Numbered from the stretch's first letter, positions 1-8,787 are shown. The stretch: 51,793 nucleotides of DNA from Amphritea sp. (GCA_024679645.1 JAIBCZ010000002.1:1-51793), one strand, 5' to 3'. Notes: generated by a model from the sequence alone, not told the origin. Made by a program: numbers and translations.

Positions 1-199
1 ATCGCAGATTTTCTCTGGTTTGGCTGACCCTTTTATTATACTAAAAACGACTATTTAATAGATTTCGACGTTAAGACTGATTGATCATAAAAGCACAATG
101 GATAGTCCAACAGGTAATCAATAGTTTTCACACAGTCTGGGCACAAAGCATATATAAAAAGAGCGCTGAATTGGCTCTCTGTGGTGTTTTTTCTAGCAA

Positions 200-306
200 G
201 GAAAACGAAGTTTTCCGTCGAGCCACTAGCAAGTGACGCAGTCACGTTCTAGCTAGCCGCGTAGCGGCGGTCTGCCTGGTAATAAGCGTTCCGCTTATTA
301 CCAGGC
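200..306. repeat. Cluster of four tight triloop hairpins beyond the 3' end of flgT
   Basis: Four inverted repeats lie almost end to end. GGAAAAC-GAA-GTTTTCC (200-216) and GCCGC-GTA-GCGGC (256-268) are perfect. GTGAC-GCA-GTCAC (233-245) can be extended with bulges by CTAG/CTAG arms at 226-252. A perfect 15-bp stem with loop TTC (274-306; GAA on the minus strand) contains the flgT stop codon and its last codons. The last stem could act as transcript end protection or a weak terminator for flgT, although no T run follows. The first 199 bases of the window show no recognisable gene. Confidence 0.8.
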
Positions 307-1518
307 GATAACAACATCATCCGGTTGAATATTATAAACCGCCCCATCCTCAGACAAACGGCCTATCGCAAACATCGGCTGTACTTCAGTAACGGTTAGT
401 GTTTTGCGGGTATTGGTAAGTTGCACATGGCTGCGCATATCTTCAGTAAAGAAGCTGGATTTACGGTAGACCGTGAGCTTATCTCCAGCGTTTATCCCGG
501 CTAAGGCCCCGGCGTTAAACCAGAGAAATTTGCCGTCACTTTTCGTTATGCTGGCTGAAAAGGGCATGCAGCGAAGCTCATCATTCAGATCGGAAGTAAC
601 CTGACTGAGCAGTTCTCGAGTCTGCTTGCCGTAGTCCTGACGCCAGAATTCGGCGCTGGCAAAACCGGGACGTGCTTCGGGTTCGAGGTTCCAGCGGCCA
701 GCGGTTGCATACTGCTTGCTGAAGAGTAGAGCGCCAGAGAAGCCATCGTGGATATACAGGTCAAGGGCCAGGCTTCGCAAATGCCGCTTGCTGCGATAAT
801 CCATTCGATTATAGAAATCGATCAAAATATTCCGCTTTGGATCAGTGACGGAGCTGTCAGACATAGTCAGATCTCGAATCACCCCGGAGACAATGTATTG
901 CACATCCAGCTGTCGGGTGTGGTCAAGTACCGTAGTCAGAGCGCCGGCACTCAGCTGTCTTGTCGGAGCGGTTGATGCCGTTTGGTGAACGTTGAGCATG
1001 CCTGCGTTTAGCGCTCGAAGATTGCTTGTCTGATTAATCTGGTTACTGAGAATATTGCTCAGCTCGGTCTGGATGTTACTGAGATTACCCAGATTAGCTT
1101 GCTGTGGGTAAAGTAGAGGAAAGGCGGTGATGGCGACGGATTTTTGATACCCATGGCCCGATACTCCGGCAGGGCAGCCCTTTTCGAAATCGACGTTAGC
1201 ACGAATTTTTACCCATAGCGTGCGTCCCTGAATTTTTTCGTCCAGCACCTCAATATTGCTTACCATGCCGAGGGTGCTCACCTGCATATTGTCGATACTC
1301 AGTACCCCCTGATTAATGGTCTGGGTACTGCTGACAATGGCGCTGGCCTGAAGCGAAGCCTGTTGCGTGGCGTTCTTAATGGCGGCCTGACGGGCAGAGT
1401 CGAGATCTTTGTTAAATATCAGGGCTTGTCCCTCTGCTTCCATCGTGACGGCATGCAGTGACAGGCTGATAAAACTAACGATTAAAGCGGCGAGGATACG
1501 TAGCATAGAATTAAACAT
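298..1518 (-). CDS. flgT: Flagellar assembly protein FlgT (H-ring component)
   Basis: FlgT-type periplasmic protein that builds the H ring around the LP ring of the polar flagellar basal body in Vibrio-like motors, and stabilises sodium-driven rotation. The 406-residue ORF begins with a signal peptide (hydrophobic stretch about residues 5-22, ending SLHA). It continues with the FlgT N-terminal segment (EAEGQA, then an alanine-rich helix and DNMQVST), a middle domain, and a C-terminal domain with FNAGALAGINAGDKLTVY. The length fits the family. The gene diverges from flgOP, whose products are its usual partners. No clear ribosome binding site precedes either candidate start (Met1 or Met5). The C-terminal codons fall inside a perfect inverted repeat, so the end of the protein may vary between relatives. 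Identity is confident; the start is less so. Confidence 0.88.
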   Translation of the reverse strand: MFNSMLRILAALIVSFISLSLHAVTMEAEGQALIFNKDLDSARQAAIKNATQQASLQASAIVSSTQTINQGVLSIDNMQVSTLGMVSNIEVLDEKIQGRTLWVKIRANVDFEKGCPAGVSGHGYQKSVAITAFPLLYPQQANLGNLSNIQTELSNILSNQINQTSNLRALNAGMLNVHQTASTAPTRQLSAGALTTVLDHTRQLDVQYIVSGVIRDLTMSDSSVTDPKRNILIDFYNRMDYRSKRHLRSLALDLYIHDGFSGALLFSKQYATAGRWNLEPEARPGFASAEFWRQDYGKQTRELLSQVTSDLNDELRCMPFSASITKSDGKFLWFNAGALAGINAGDKLTVYRKSSFFTEDMRSHVQLTNTRKTLTVTEVQPMFAIGRLSEDGAVYNIQPDDVVIAW

Positions 1519-1538
1519 AACTTATAGCTGACCGATAA
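1512..1538 (+). promoter_or_regulatory. Candidate sigma-28 (FliA) promoter for flgOP
   Basis: TAAA at 1512-1515, then exactly 15 bases, then ACCGATAA at 1531-1538. The FliA consensus is TAAA-N15-GCCGATAA, so only one base differs. It points toward flgO, about 110 bases upstream of its start, and slightly overlaps the 5' end of divergent flgT. This would place flgOP in the late flagellar class. It was found by eye, not tested. Confidence 0.65.
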
Positions 1539-1646
1539 TACTCTAAGGTATGCAAATTATTGACTTGATGCAATACAGCAGGGACTGTTTAAGTGCCTGA
1601 TTTATGTTAGTTTAAACGGATATTTAATTCTGGGTGTCTGGTGTTG

Positions 1647-2357
1647 ATGAGATATTCTTTACTGCTTGTTCCTATTCTGTTGTCTGGCCTGTTGTCTGGG
1701 TGCATGCTGAAAGAGCCCGTTCCGGTTGTGGTGCAGAGTGTCGATCCGCAGGTCGTTGAGCAGATGCGTGAAGCTGAAGCGGCTAATCTGGAAGCTCGGC
1801 GAGAGCTGGCTAAGCATGAGGTGAGCGTCGTTGGTGATCAGTCAACAGGTGCGGATCCGCTGAGTGAGGCGGTGTCACAGATGGCGATTCAGCTGAATGT
1901 GGGTCTGACTGAGAATCGGATAAAGCGACTACCCATTGCAATCCTTCCCTTTGTTCAATTAGGGAGTAAAGCATCCGGAACCCCTACCGGCGAGCGGCTG
2001 AGCGAAAATTTTATTTTTCAATTGCAGCAGCATGGTTATAACCTGATCGATTTTCGGGCAGTGAGCTTAAATACCTCAGCCAAAGAGCCTCTGTCTACCG
2101 CTAATCTGTCGGCATTGCATAATCGCTTTCGTATTCATTTTGTTCTTACCGGAACCTATAGTCAGCATCAGGATGGCATTATTATCAATGCCCGGGTGTT
2201 GGATACGACCACTCGACAAATTCTGGCTGCGTCACAAACGAATATACCTTCGGCCCGGCTAGAAGGGGCTTTGCCGGGGTACGACCCGATTAAAGCGATG
2301 GATGAGGGGATGATAATTGAAAACGGCACACGCAAGGCAACTGAGGTCGTGAAATGA
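1647..2357 (+). CDS. flgO: FlgO-family outer-membrane flagellar lipoprotein
   Basis: FlgO-like lipoprotein needed for full motility in vibrios, thought to act at the outer membrane together with FlgP and FlgT. The N-terminus has a short hydrophobic signal ending in lipobox LLSGC (Cys about residue 19). Later it has the FlgO domain: IKRLPIAILPFVQLG, then GERLSENFIFQLQQHGY, and a C-terminal VLTGTYSQH...INARVLDTTT beta region. The ORF track starts at GTG 1641. I prefer ATG 1647 because it gives a standard lipoprotein signal (MRYSLLL), although no strong ribosome binding site separates the options. It overlaps flgP by four bases (ATGA), implying translational coupling. A sigma-28-like promoter lies upstream. 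Confidence 0.85.
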   Translation: MRYSLLLVPILLSGLLSGCMLKEPVPVVVQSVDPQVVEQMREAEAANLEARRELAKHEVSVVGDQSTGADPLSEAVSQMAIQLNVGLTENRIKRLPIAILPFVQLGSKASGTPTGERLSENFIFQLQQHGYNLIDFRAVSLNTSAKEPLSTANLSALHNRFRIHFVLTGTYSQHQDGIIINARVLDTTTRQILAASQTNIPSARLEGALPGYDPIKAMDEGMIIENGTRKATEVVK

Positions 2358-2836
2358 TCTTATCCCATGCTGTAAAAAAAATGTTTCAAGGTGTTTTGGT
2401 TTTGATGCTGGCGATAACGTTGGGAGGCTGCGAAACGTTTGTCGAGTCGACCAAGGATATTGTTTCGGCACTGCCTGATCTTCCTCCACAGGTTGATAGT
2501 ACACCGGTGGAGCCTAACTGGGCTCAGGTGACAGGTTATGCGCCGATCAGTCTGCAAGGAGGGTTGAGTAAGCAGCATAAAATGCTGATGGCCATGAAGG
2601 CTTCTAAACTGGATGCATACCGTGAGTTGACGGTATTAGTGCACGGGCAATATCTGGCAGGTACTACCTCAGTTAAAGATATGGTGCTGCAAAATGATCA
2701 GTTTCAGGGGGCTGTGGCGGGCATTGTGCGTGGTGCGCGGGTGGTGAAGAGCTATCCGATACAGACCGATGTCTATGCCACGATTCTGGAGATTGATTTG
2801 AATCAGGTGCAGCGGGCCTGGCAGTCGAGTCAGTAA
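2354..2836 (+). CDS. flgP: FlgP-like outer-membrane flagellar lipoprotein (LPP20 family)
   Basis: 160-residue lipoprotein with a signal peptide and lipobox LGGC (Cys about residue 26), followed by a mature domain of the LPP20/FlgP type: KHKMLMAMKASKLDAYRELT, then a VYGQ-like LVHGQYL and a GAVAGIVRGARVVKSYP segment. In Vibrio cholerae FlgP is an outer-membrane protein needed for motility; in Campylobacter it forms the basal disk. The start overlaps the flgO stop (ATGA), so the two are co-translated. With FlgT across the divergent promoter this forms a complete flgT/flgOP module; no other flagellar genes are in the window. Confidence 0.85.
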   Translation: MILSHAVKKMFQGVLVLMLAITLGGCETFVESTKDIVSALPDLPPQVDSTPVEPNWAQVTGYAPISLQGGLSKQHKMLMAMKASKLDAYRELTVLVHGQYLAGTTSVKDMVLQNDQFQGAVAGIVRGARVVKSYPIQTDVYATILEIDLNQVQRAWQSSQ

Positions 2837-2875
2837 GTGTCTTGGTTAAACAAGAACGCAGGCTTTGTGAAGTGA

Positions 2876-2906
2876 CCCCCAATAGTTGAATAACCAACAC
2901 TGGGGG
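2876..2906. other. C5/G7 inverted repeat between converging genes
   Basis: CCCCCA (2876-2881) can pair with TGGGGG (2901-2906) across a 19-base loop, between converging flgP and the DUF1244 gene. The flanking text (gtgacccccaatagttg) also resembles IS3-family element ends, so this may be a relic. No T run follows, so a terminator role is uncertain. Confidence 0.35.
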
Positions 2907-2945
2907 GGCTAAAACCTTGGGTGGCGACCTGAGCGCTGCGGTGGA

Positions 2946-3242
2946 TTATTTAGGTTTTTGGGTCGCCTCAAAAGCAGCCAGCTGTTCTGGTGTTGCTGGC
3001 TTCTGATGTTGTTTTTTCCATTCGGAATATGGCATGCCATAGACCTGCTCGCAGGCTGACTCGTAGCTGATCTCTACACCCTGGTCGTCGGCTGCGGCTT
3101 TATACCATTTAGACAAGCAATTACGGCAAAAACCAGCCAGAATCATTAGGTCGATATTTTGTACATCCTTACGTTCATCCAGATGTTGTACTAAGCGACG
3201 AAAAGCTGCGGCTTCAAGTTCGGTTTGTGTTTGTTTGTCCAT
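2946..3242 (-). CDS. DUF1244 family small protein
   Basis: 98-residue protein of the DUF1244 (SMc04008-like) family, function unknown. The conserved core is visible: AAAFRRLVQHLDERKDVQNIDLM, then LAGFCRNCLSKWY containing a CxxC pair, then YGMPYSEWKKQHQ. The ORF track extends further upstream, but the start at 3242 is preceded by AAAAGGA at good spacing and matches the usual family start, so the upstream 25 residues are probably not translated. It lies 52 bases downstream of glnD on the same strand and may be co-transcribed. A metal- or nucleotide-binding role for the cysteines would be speculation. Confidence 0.85.
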   Translation of the reverse strand: MDKQTQTELEAAAFRRLVQHLDERKDVQNIDLMILAGFCRNCLSKWYKAAADDQGVEISYESACEQVYGMPYSEWKKQHQKPATPEQLAAFEATQKPK

Positions 3243-3294
3243 GTTCGGTCCTTTTAATCTAAGCAGTGCCTGATTTTTAGTATGATCTTTGAGA

Positions 3295-5985
3295 TCAGGT
3301 TGACTGACTGTGTTCATCGAGTTGCTGGCAGATGGTCTGTTTCAGGCTTTCGCAAAGCTCAGGATCAGTTATAGGCTGCCCGTCGTCATCATTAATGTAG
3401 AAAAGGTCTTCCACTCGCTCGCCAATACTGGTGATCATCGCTTTTCGTACATGGATTCCCAGGTCTACGAAGATGCCGCCAAGGCGGGCCAGCAGGCCGG
3501 GACGGTCGGGAGTTACTACCTTGACTACTGTTAGCTGTGTTGCCGGGTCAGTACTTAGGCTGACCTGAGTCGGGTAGGCAAAGAGTTTCATTTGGCGAGG
3601 TATTCGTCGCTGGATAATGGCCGGAAAATCATCAGGGTCATCCAGTTCTTCAATGAGATGGATACGGATCCGCTCAAGATAATCATCATCTTCCGGCAGC
3701 GGCAGGTTATCCTCGGTCAGAACGGTGTAAGTATTCAGGGCCTGGTTGTTATCGGCCACCATGATCTGGGCGTCCTGAATGGTCAGATTTAACTGGTCAA
3801 GCGCAGACGCTGTTGCTGCAAACAGGTTGGGCAGGTCTTGCATGTAGACGAACACCTCCGTCGCACCTTCGTAGGCCCTGTAAGAGGTCTTGCGGATCAT
3901 TACCAGTGGTAAGGTCGAATCGCCATGTTCAAGTATTGCCTGGGTTTGCCAGGCAATATGCTGAGGTTGTTCCCGCAGAAAGTAATCTTCGCCCAGCATG
4001 TTCCAGAATTGTTCAACTTCAGTTGAGCTGTGGCCTTTACGTTGTAATATGGCCAGTGATTCATTTTGCGTTTGTTCAATTCGATCGTCTTTATTGACGG
4101 GGTTTTCCAGTCCGCGACGCAGCGTGCGCTTTGTTTCAGTGTAGAGCTGGCGCATCAGGGTCGCACGCCAGCTGTTCCATAGGGTGTGGTTAGTCGCGTT
4201 AATGTCGGCCACAGTGAGGATATAAAGGTAATCAAGGTGGACAACGTCGCCGATCTGTTCCGCAAAACGGACGATGACATCCGGATCAGATATGTCTTTA
4301 CGTTGTGCCGTCATGGACATTAGAAGGTGGTTTTTGACCAGCCATTGAACCAAATAAGTATCCCATTTGCCTAAGTGATGTCGTTGGCAAAATTCGATGG
4401 CATCAGTTGCTCCCAGTTCTGAGTGATCACCACCACGGCCCTTGGCTATATCATGGTATAAGCCGGCAATATAGATAAGTTCAATCTTGGGCAGTTGATT
4501 CACCACCCGGTGGGCGATCGGGAACTTCTCCCTTTGATCCTCGTGACGGAACTGACGGATATTCTGAATTACTTTGAGTGTGTGGGCATCCACGGTATAG
4601 ATGTGAAAAAGGTCATGCTGCATCTGGCCGATGATTCGTCCGAATTCCGGCAGGTAAAGGCCGAGTATGCCATAACGGTTCATCCGTTTGAGTTCGGTGG
4701 AGACTCTTGCATCCTGGCGCAGTAGTTCCATAAAGAGCGATGTGTTGCGAATGTCATTACGGAAATCATCGTCGATTCGGTGTCGGTTGTTCCGGATTAA
4801 CCGAATGGTGGAAGCACGAACACCTTTGATTTTCTCATTTTGTGCCAGTAGAACAAACATCTCCAACATGGCGAAGGGTTTGTGCTCGAAGACGGACTCA
4901 TGGGAGACCCGAATGAAGCCGTTGTGCAGGTTGAAGCGATTATTCAGCGGGACAATAACCTGTTCTTCTTCGTGTCGTAGAATGACTTCATCAAAATACT
5001 GCAAAAGCATACCGTTAAACTCGGACATCGCTTTAGCGACCCGGTAATACTTATACATGAACTGTTCGACGGCCAGTGCACCGTTCTGGTCGGTGTAGCC
5101 AAAAAATTCCGCCAGTGTCCGCTGATGGTCGAATAGCAGGCGATCTTCGCGGCGGTTACAGAGCATATGCATTGCATACCGAATGCTCCAGAGGTACAGC
5201 TCACCTTTGTTCAGGGTATCCAGCTCTATTTCGGTAACAAAGCCGTGATCAACCAGGTCGCGAATATAGGTGGCTCCGAAATGTCGTTTGGCAACCCAGC
5301 CGATGGTCTGAAGGTCGCGCAACCCTCCGGGAGAGTTCTTTAGATTGGGTTCCAGATTGTATTCGGTATCGTTAGTCTTATCGTGTCGCCGTGATTGCTC
5401 GTCAACTTTGGCCAGGAAGAACTCTTTATCGGTCCAGGCTCCTTCAGAAGTGACCTTCAGGTACATCTGAATATGCAGATCTTCATTGCCCACCAGTGGA
5501 CGCGATTCAATGAGATTGGTGGCAATGGTGATATCGTTTTTAGCTTCCTCGTAACACTCATCCAGGGTCCGCACGCTGGATCCGATATCCAGATTAATAT
5601 CCCAGAGCAATGTGAGAAAGCCGCTGATGCTTTCTTGTACTTCGGCATCTTCGACATCATGAAGCAAGATCAGAAGGTCTACGTCTGAACGGGGGTGTAG
5701 TTCGCCGCGGCCATAGCCGCCGACAGCTATCAGGGACACATGTTGCTCTGAAGGCCATGTGAACAGGTTCCAGGCCTGGAGGAGAAGCTGGTCAACCAGC
5801 CAGGCCCGGCCATAAACCAGCTTGCGAATATCTTCACCATCTTTGAATCGCTGGTCCATGGTGTCCTGAGCGGACTTCAGGGCCTGCTTGAATACCGGTA
5901 AAGGTGAGCTGGATTCCGCTAGCGCGGCAGTAAATTCACAAGCTGAGAACAGTGTTTCATCAGCAGCAAAAGCAGTATTCGACAT
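3295..5985 (-). CDS. glnD: Bifunctional [protein-PII] uridylyltransferase/uridylyl-removing enzyme GlnD
   Basis: GlnD senses glutamine and adds or removes UMP on PII proteins (GlnB/GlnK), controlling glutamine synthetase and Ntr regulation. With the start at 5985 (MSNTAF) it has 896 residues, close to the 890 of E. coli. Domains in order: nucleotidyltransferase with GGYGRGELHPRSDVD (about residues 89-103, the GxDxD acid pair); PII-uridylyltransferase helical region with NLKNSPGGLRDLQT; HD hydrolase domain with LYHDIAKGRGGDHSELG; and two C-terminal ACT domains, the second containing VVTPDRPGLLARLGGIF. The ORF track start at 6012 is a TTG; 5985 is an ATG with GGGA upstream. It follows map on the same strand, a common gammaproteobacterial order. 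Confidence 0.97.
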   Translation of the reverse strand: MSNTAFAADETLFSACEFTAALAESSSPLPVFKQALKSAQDTMDQRFKDGEDIRKLVYGRAWLVDQLLLQAWNLFTWPSEQHVSLIAVGGYGRGELHPRSDVDLLILLHDVEDAEVQESISGFLTLLWDINLDIGSSVRTLDECYEEAKNDITIATNLIESRPLVGNEDLHIQMYLKVTSEGAWTDKEFFLAKVDEQSRRHDKTNDTEYNLEPNLKNSPGGLRDLQTIGWVAKRHFGATYIRDLVDHGFVTEIELDTLNKGELYLWSIRYAMHMLCNRREDRLLFDHQRTLAEFFGYTDQNGALAVEQFMYKYYRVAKAMSEFNGMLLQYFDEVILRHEEEQVIVPLNNRFNLHNGFIRVSHESVFEHKPFAMLEMFVLLAQNEKIKGVRASTIRLIRNNRHRIDDDFRNDIRNTSLFMELLRQDARVSTELKRMNRYGILGLYLPEFGRIIGQMQHDLFHIYTVDAHTLKVIQNIRQFRHEDQREKFPIAHRVVNQLPKIELIYIAGLYHDIAKGRGGDHSELGATDAIEFCQRHHLGKWDTYLVQWLVKNHLLMSMTAQRKDISDPDVIVRFAEQIGDVVHLDYLYILTVADINATNHTLWNSWRATLMRQLYTETKRTLRRGLENPVNKDDRIEQTQNESLAILQRKGHSSTEVEQFWNMLGEDYFLREQPQHIAWQTQAILEHGDSTLPLVMIRKTSYRAYEGATEVFVYMQDLPNLFAATASALDQLNLTIQDAQIMVADNNQALNTYTVLTEDNLPLPEDDDYLERIRIHLIEELDDPDDFPAIIQRRIPRQMKLFAYPTQVSLSTDPATQLTVVKVVTPDRPGLLARLGGIFVDLGIHVRKAMITSIGERVEDLFYINDDDGQPITDPELCESLKQTICQQLDEHSQST

Positions 5986-6025
5986 TGAGGGTCCCGTTAG
6001 AGGCCTGACCAAAAATGGGTCAGGC

Positions 6026-6796
6026 TTAGAAGTTTTCTTCCTTGCGTTTGGTTAAAACTTCACAGCCATCGGCGGTGACTAATAGCGTGTGTTCCCATTG
6101 GGCAGATAAACGTTTGTCTGTTGTTTCGACTGTCCAGCCATCCCGTTTAAGTAATTTTACGTGGCGTTTGCCTGCGTTAATCATTGGTTCGATGGTAAAG
6201 CACATGCCTTCCTGTAATTCGAAGCCGGTACCGGGTTTGCCATAATGAACAACCTGAGGTTCTTCATGGAAATCTTTGCCGATGCCGTGTCCACAGTACT
6301 CTCTTACAACGGAATAATGGTTGGATTCAGCCAGTTCCTGGATTACATGGCCAATATCGCCTAATCGAGCGCCCGGTTTAACCAGTGCTATGCCTTTATA
6401 GAGGCAGTCCAGTGTGATCTCGCAGAGACGTTCGGCATGGGGTGGTGCTTTACCTACGTAGAACATCTTACTGGTATCGCCGTGGTATCCGTCTTTGATA
6501 ACAGTGATATCAATATTGATAATATCGCCGTTTTTCAATTTCTTATCGTTAGGGATGCCGTGGCATACAACGTGGTTGACAGAGGTGCAGATCGATTTTG
6601 GAAAACCATGATAGTTCAGCGGTGCCGGGATCGCATTCTGTTCGTTGACGATATAATCATGGCAGATCTTGTTGATCTCTTCGGTCGTTACGCCGGGCTT
6701 TACAAAGGGCTCGATCATTTCTAATACTTCCGCAGCCAGACGGCCTGCGACACGCATTTTTTCGATCTCATCCGGTGTTTTGATAGTGATGCTCAT
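6026..6796 (-). CDS. map: Methionine aminopeptidase type I
   Basis: Removes the initiator methionine from nascent proteins. The 256-residue product has the five metal ligands in their family motifs: DINIDI (first Asp) and GYHGDTS (second Asp), GHGIGKDFHEEP (His), FTIEPMIN (Glu), and QWEHTLLV (Glu). Start 6796 (MSITIKTP) is chosen over the ORF-track start because it matches the normal N-terminus IKTPDEIEKMR. It diverges from rpsB, the classic map/rpsB arrangement, and is followed by glnD on the same strand. Confidence 0.97.
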   Translation of the reverse strand: MSITIKTPDEIEKMRVAGRLAAEVLEMIEPFVKPGVTTEEINKICHDYIVNEQNAIPAPLNYHGFPKSICTSVNHVVCHGIPNDKKLKNGDIINIDITVIKDGYHGDTSKMFYVGKAPPHAERLCEITLDCLYKGIALVKPGARLGDIGHVIQELAESNHYSVVREYCGHGIGKDFHEEPQVVHYGKPGTGFELQEGMCFTIEPMINAGKRHVKLLKRDGWTVETTDKRLSAQWEHTLLVTADGCEVLTKRKEENF

Positions 6797-6916
6797 ATAA
6801 ACCCTTAATAATGTAAGCCTTTGGGGCATAAGAAAATATGTGAAGATAGTTGAGCGATTGTAGCTAATTAACCACTCAAGAACAAAAAAACGCTATAAAT
6901 AGATTATAATTTCTGC

Positions 6917-6947
6917 TTCATATATGCGGGGATTTATGGTATAAAAT
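6917..6947 (+). promoter_or_regulatory. Candidate rpsB promoter
   Basis: TTCATA (6917-6922), 17 bases, then TATAAA (6940-6945) preceded by TGG, an extended -10 pattern. A GC-rich discriminator (TCGCGC) follows. That is typical of ribosomal-protein promoters under stringent control. The -35 element is imperfect; the call is by eye. Confidence 0.5.
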
Positions 6948-6969
6948 CGCGCTCGAAATTTGTGTATGA

Positions 6970-7078
6970 AATGCAAATTTTTAAATCCACACATGTTACC
7001 GACACATACTCTTGGGTGCCGCTTGCGGTTGGGGTATGGGGTGCATGGAGGTCTAACCCTAAACTTTAGGAAATTATA
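6970..7078 (+). promoter_or_regulatory. rpsB 5' leader, probable S2 autoregulatory element
   Basis: The long untranslated leader before rpsB contains a hairpin-prone stretch (acacatactcttgggtgcc, ggggtatggggtgcatgg) and then GGAGGTCTAACCC just ahead of the true ribosome binding site. This resembles the conserved gammaproteobacterial rpsB leader, in which GGAGGCATAACCCC takes part in a structure that lets S2 repress its own mRNA. Resemblance is from memory of the E. coli leader; exact boundaries are not known. Confidence 0.6.
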
Positions 7079-7819
7079 ATGGCAAAAGTTACAATGCGTG
7101 ACCTGCTTAAAGCAGGTGTTCACTTCGGTCACCAGACCCGTTACTGGAACCCGAAAATGGGTAAGTACATTTTCGGTGCTCGTAACAAAATTCATATCAT
7201 CAACCTTGAGCACACTCTGCCTGCCCTGAACGGTGCGCTGGATGTTGTTAAAGGTATGGCTGTGAACAAGAACAAAATCTTGTTCGTTGGTACTAAGCGT
7301 GCTGCTAGCAAAACTGTTAAAGAAGAAGCTAGCCGTGCAAACATGCCGTACGTAAACCACCGCTGGTTGGGTGGTATGCTGACGAACTACAAGACTATCC
7401 GTCAGTCTATCCGTCGTTACCGCGATCTGGAAGGACAGAGCCAGGATGGTACTTTCGCTCAGTTGACTAAGAAAGAAGCTTTGATGCGTCAGCGTGAGAT
7501 GGAAAAGCTGGAACGTTCTATTGGTGGTATCAAGGACATGGGTGGTCTTCCAGACGCACTGTTTGTTATCGATGTTGATCATGAGCGTATCGCTATCAAC
7601 GAAGCAAACAAGCTGGGTATCCCTGTTATTGGTATCGTTGATACTAACAGCAACCCTGATGGTGTTGACTACGTAATCCCAGGTAATGACGATGCTCTGC
7701 GCGCAATTCAGATCTACGTTAAAGCTGCTGCGGATGCATGTTCTGAAGGCACTGAAGTGAATGCTGGTGACAAGAGCGAATTCGTTGAAGTTGAAAACAA
7801 CGAAGCTGCTGCTGAGTAA
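7079..7819 (+). CDS. rpsB: 30S ribosomal protein S2
   Basis: 246-residue S2 with the family signature segments [20 protein letters not shown], the [12 protein letters not shown] region, [11 protein letters not shown], and [18 protein letters not shown]. It sits on the head side of the small subunit and is one of the last proteins assembled. Codon use is strongly biased, as expected for high expression; this creates long antisense shadow ORFs. It is preceded by TTTAGGA and an autoregulatory-looking leader, and followed by an intrinsic terminator before tsf, which likely acts as an attenuator giving separate S2 and EF-Ts levels. Confidence 0.99.
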   Translation: MAKVTMRDLLKAGVHFGHQTRYWNPKMGKYIFGARNKIHIINLEHTLPALNGALDVVKGMAVNKNKILFVGTKRAASKTVKEEASRANMPYVNHRWLGGMLTNYKTIRQSIRRYRDLEGQSQDGTFAQLTKKEALMRQREMEKLERSIGGIKDMGGLPDALFVIDVDHERIAINEANKLGIPVIGIVDTNSNPDGVDYVIPGNDDALRAIQIYVKAAADACSEGTEVNAGDKSEFVEVENNEAAAE

Positions 7820-7864
7820 TCAGACTGTCAGGCGATTTGGATAAATTATTCAAGTACGCCGGAG

Positions 7865-7888
7865 GGGGAGCTTAGCTCCCCTTTTTTT
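7865..7888 (+). terminator. rpsB-tsf intergenic terminator/attenuator
   Basis: Perfect stem GGGGAGC / GCTCCCC with a TTA loop, followed directly by seven T. It sits between rpsB and tsf, 38 bases ahead of the tsf start, so it probably lowers read-through rather than fully ending the operon. Confidence 0.85.
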
Positions 7889-7926
7889 GAATTTGAATCT
7901 ATAGATTGTTAATGGGGTAAAACCAA

Positions 7927-8787
7927 ATGGCAAAGTTCTCCGCTAAGCAGGTTAAAGAACTGCGCGATCGTACCGGTCTGGGTATGATGGAGTGTAAAAA
8001 AGCGCTGGCTGCTGCTGATGGCGACGTTGATAAGGCGATCGAAGAGCTGCGTAAAGCTTCAGGCATGAAGGCTGCTAAGAAAGCCGGTCGTACCGCTGCT
8101 GAAGGTGTTGTTGTAGTACAAGTTGCAGATGATAATAGCTACGCTGTTGCTGTAGAAGTTAACTCTGAAACCGACTTTGCTGCGCGTGATGCTAACTTCC
8201 TGGCATTTACTCAGACTGTGCTGGCGAAAGCGTTCGCTGAGAAACAGACTGATGTTGAAGCGCTGATGGCTGGCGAACTGACTGATGTTCGTGATGCTCT
8301 GGTTCAGAAGATTGGTGAGAACATCGGCGTGCGCCGTGTTTTGATCGTTGAAGGTGCTGTTGTTGCAGCTTACGTTCACGGTACTGGTACTTTGGCAGCA
8401 CTGGTTGCTCTGAGTGGTGGTGATGCTGAACTGGCTAAAGATGTTGCGATGCATGTGACAGCTGTTAACCCACAAGTGGTTAGCAAAGAAGATATGCCTG
8501 CTGATGTTGTAGCTAAAGAGAAAGAGATCATTCTGGCGCAGCCTGATATGGCGAGCAAGCCTGCTGAAATCGCTGAAAAGATGGTTGTTGGTCGTATCAA
8601 CAAATACCTGGCTGAAAATAGCCTGGTTGAACAGCCATTTGTTAAGAACCCAGATGTTAAAGTGGGTCAGCTGGTTAAAGATGCGGGCGCGTCCGTTGCA
8701 TCTTTCATCCGCATTGAAGTAGGTGAAGGTATCGAAGTTGAAGAGAAAGACTTCGCTACAGAGGTTGCTGAGCAACTGAAGGGTTAA
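7927..8787 (+). CDS. tsf: Elongation factor Ts
   Basis: Nucleotide exchange factor for EF-Tu, 286 residues (E. coli 283). The N-terminal UBA-like domain contains [19 protein letters not shown], followed by the Tsf core with [16 protein letters not shown] that contacts EF-Tu, and the coiled-coil and C-terminal modules ending [11 protein letters not shown]. Codon use is highly biased. An intrinsic terminator lies on each side, so tsf can be a separate transcript end or a read-through unit with pyrH. Confidence 0.99.
   Translation: MAKFSAKQVKELRDRTGLGMMECKKALAAADGDVDKAIEELRKASGMKAAKKAGRTAAEGVVVVQVADDNSYAVAVEVNSETDFAARDANFLAFTQTVLAKAFAEKQTDVEALMAGELTDVRDALVQKIGENIGVRRVLIVEGAVVAAYVHGTGTLAALVALSGGDAELAKDVAMHVTAVNPQVVSKEDMPADVVAKEKEIILAQPDMASKPAEIAEKMVVGRINKYLAENSLVEQPFVKNPDVKVGQLVKDAGASVASFIRIEVGEGIEVEEKDFATEVAEQLKG

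Noticed and set aside
51-245. 64-residue minus-strand ORF at the window start
   Set aside because: Begins within the hairpin cluster, has no recognisable domain and no ribosome binding site.
6893-7582. 229-residue minus-strand ORF opposite rpsB
   Set aside because: A shadow caused by the strong codon bias of rpsB; no signal, domain or ribosome binding site.
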